Below the pieces are notes generated by a model. The model was not told the origin of the DNA, made no database searches, and was given only the letters and a program-made list of their open reading frames with translations. DNA of 64,000 bases from Neopusillimonas aromaticivorans (GTDB lineage: Bacteria; Pseudomonadota; Gammaproteobacteria; Burkholderiales; Burkholderiaceae_B), in assembly GCF_030344915.1 (NCBI RefSeq), contig NZ_CP128233.1:2666001-2730000 (forward strand), in the 5' to 3' direction. The translations under genes were made by a program, and so were the position numbers. The number at the start of each line of letters is the position of its first letter. Position 1 is the stretch's first letter. This document shows positions 63,081 through 64,000 of the stretch, one piece after another.

Positions 63081-64000
63081 TGTGTCAACATTAGCCTGAA
63101 CCACTTGTTTTGCAGATAACATACAAATCAGGGTCGTCAGGAGAGTGAACATGCCAAAGCCAGCCACCGTCATTGAGTCCAAGGTTGAGCCCAACCCCGC
63201 GCTGGAAAAGCGTACCCGCCGTGTCTTTACGGCAGACTACAAGTTGTCCATCCTGCAACAGGCTGACGCCTGTCAGCACGGTGAATTGGGTGACCTGCTG
63301 CGCCGGGAAAAGCTCTATTCAAATCAGCTCGCGCAGTGGCGTCGTGAGTTTGCCGATCAAGGGGTTGCAGGTCTGGCCAAGTCCGCGCCTGGCCCCGCCT
63401 CCACGAAAATCCCGATCACCAGCGTATTGCCCAACTGGAGAAAGAAAACGAGCGACTGCGCAAGCAGATCGCCATGAAAGATGGTTGCCTTATGCTCCAA
63501 AAAAGCCTTGGCGATGCTCGAGAGCTTCGAACAGAGCGCCTTATGAGCTTGCTCATTGACGGCCAACTGCCAGCGCATGTTTCAGAACGTCAGGCCTGTG
63601 ACGCGTTGAACCTGTGCCGTAACACCCTGCGTGCCGCCCGTGCTCGTGCCCGGTTTTGTGGCCCGGTCAGCCCGCATCGCCACCCGCGCCGCCCGGCTCA
63701 ACAACCCCGCGCGTTAAGCGAGGCGGAACGTACGCAGGTGGTGCAGGTTTTGACCAGCGATCACTACCAGGATCAACCCCGGCGCAGGTGTATTACGACC
63801 TCTTGCAACAGGGCACGTACCTGTGTTCCGTGTCTACCATGCATCGGCTGATGCGTGAAGAGGGGCTTAACGGCGAACGTCGGCCACAGCGACCACGCAG
63901 TCCGCAACCGATACCGCGTTTGCTGGCAACCGCGCCCAATCAGGTCTGGACCTGGGACATTGCCAAACTGCCGACACAGCGCCGTGGCGAGTATCTGTCA
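63081..64000 (+). mobile_element. IS3-family insertion sequence, left part
   Basis: The element enters from about 63081 (TGTGTCAACATTAGCC, a plausible terminal repeat, not confirmable without the other end) and runs off the window. The transposase ORF starts at 63145. Confidence 0.65.
63145..64000 (+). CDS. IS3-family transposase, partial and frame-broken
   Basis: The N-terminal helix-turn-helix reads RRVFTADYKLSILQQADAC and LYSNQLAQWRREFADQGV. The leucine-zipper-like segment (HQRIAQLEKENERLRKQIAM) and the following region lie in the -1 frame from about 63415. A second break in a C run near 63776 leads to the DDE start TAPNQVWTWDIAKLP. Because the zipper is already in the second frame, the first break is not the usual programmed frameshift of IS3 elements. 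The catalytic core continues beyond the window. Confidence 0.8.

Noticed and set aside
63410..63480. Programmed -1 frameshift of an IS3 element
   Set aside because: The leucine-zipper segment normally encoded before the slip is already in the second frame and there is no A6G-type slippery site at the switch.

Overview
The window looks like a chromosomal stretch of a beta-proteobacterium, probably Burkholderiales/Alcaligenaceae (Bordetella, Pusillimonas or Castellaniella-like). This is inferred from high GC, LivK-type and PF04392-type periplasmic binding proteins, a fused PhaAB-type Na+/H+ antiporter, soxCD, and an ICE with a genomic-island (MPF-G) type secretion system. No rRNA, tRNA or CRISPR was seen. 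About 30 genes are broken by single-base frame breaks. Most lie in homopolymers of 4 to 7 bases and are repaired by adding one base, giving normal family lengths. I therefore treat most of them as sequence error and annotate full spans as single genes.

Layout. 1-1676: right part of an IS66 element. 1678-3853: small unknown genes and a PrpA/ApaH-like phosphatase. 3950-7849 (-): periplasmic binding protein plus hybrid histidine kinase. 8109-13377 (+): five-gene envelope operon (COG3014 lipoprotein, YcfL-like, LpoB-like, an unnamed secreted protein, CsgG-like). 13482-16185: 6-TM ion channel, LivK-type binding protein, MarR regulator. 16317-20590: Fur-type box, tonB-exbB-exbD, response regulator, sensor kinase. 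20644-22527: kup. 23217-29193 (-): phaABCDEFG monovalent cation/H+ antiporter. 29401-32049 (-): DUF882 peptidase and YcbB-like L,D-transpeptidase. 32226-34188 (-): soxCD. 34361-37389: membrane protein, flhE, motAB-like stator genes. 37408-39267: Na/Pi cotransporter.

39359-44612 holds three tandem Rpn-family nuclease genes alternating with four copies of a GC-rich palindromic repeat and two heptanucleotide VNTRs. 44775-47091 is AT-richer: an unknown gene, what looks like a flagellin promoter with only the first seven flagellin codons, and an Abi/HEPN gene. 47212-48170 is a LysR regulator.

48407-62791 is a decayed integrative conjugative element: relaxase C-terminal remnant, DUF3742, TraG_N, TIGR03755/03756/03757-type genes, a 399-bp inverted-repeat element, radC, a 23-codon remnant of a TIGR03745-type gene, and a TIGR03758-type gene. 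The genes expected between TIGR03745 and radC (including the VirB4-type ATPase) are absent. A cargo block bracketed by 62-bp direct repeats contains tacAT, mqsRA and two nearly identical copies of a PKMT-like methyltransferase. An IS3-family element runs off the right end.
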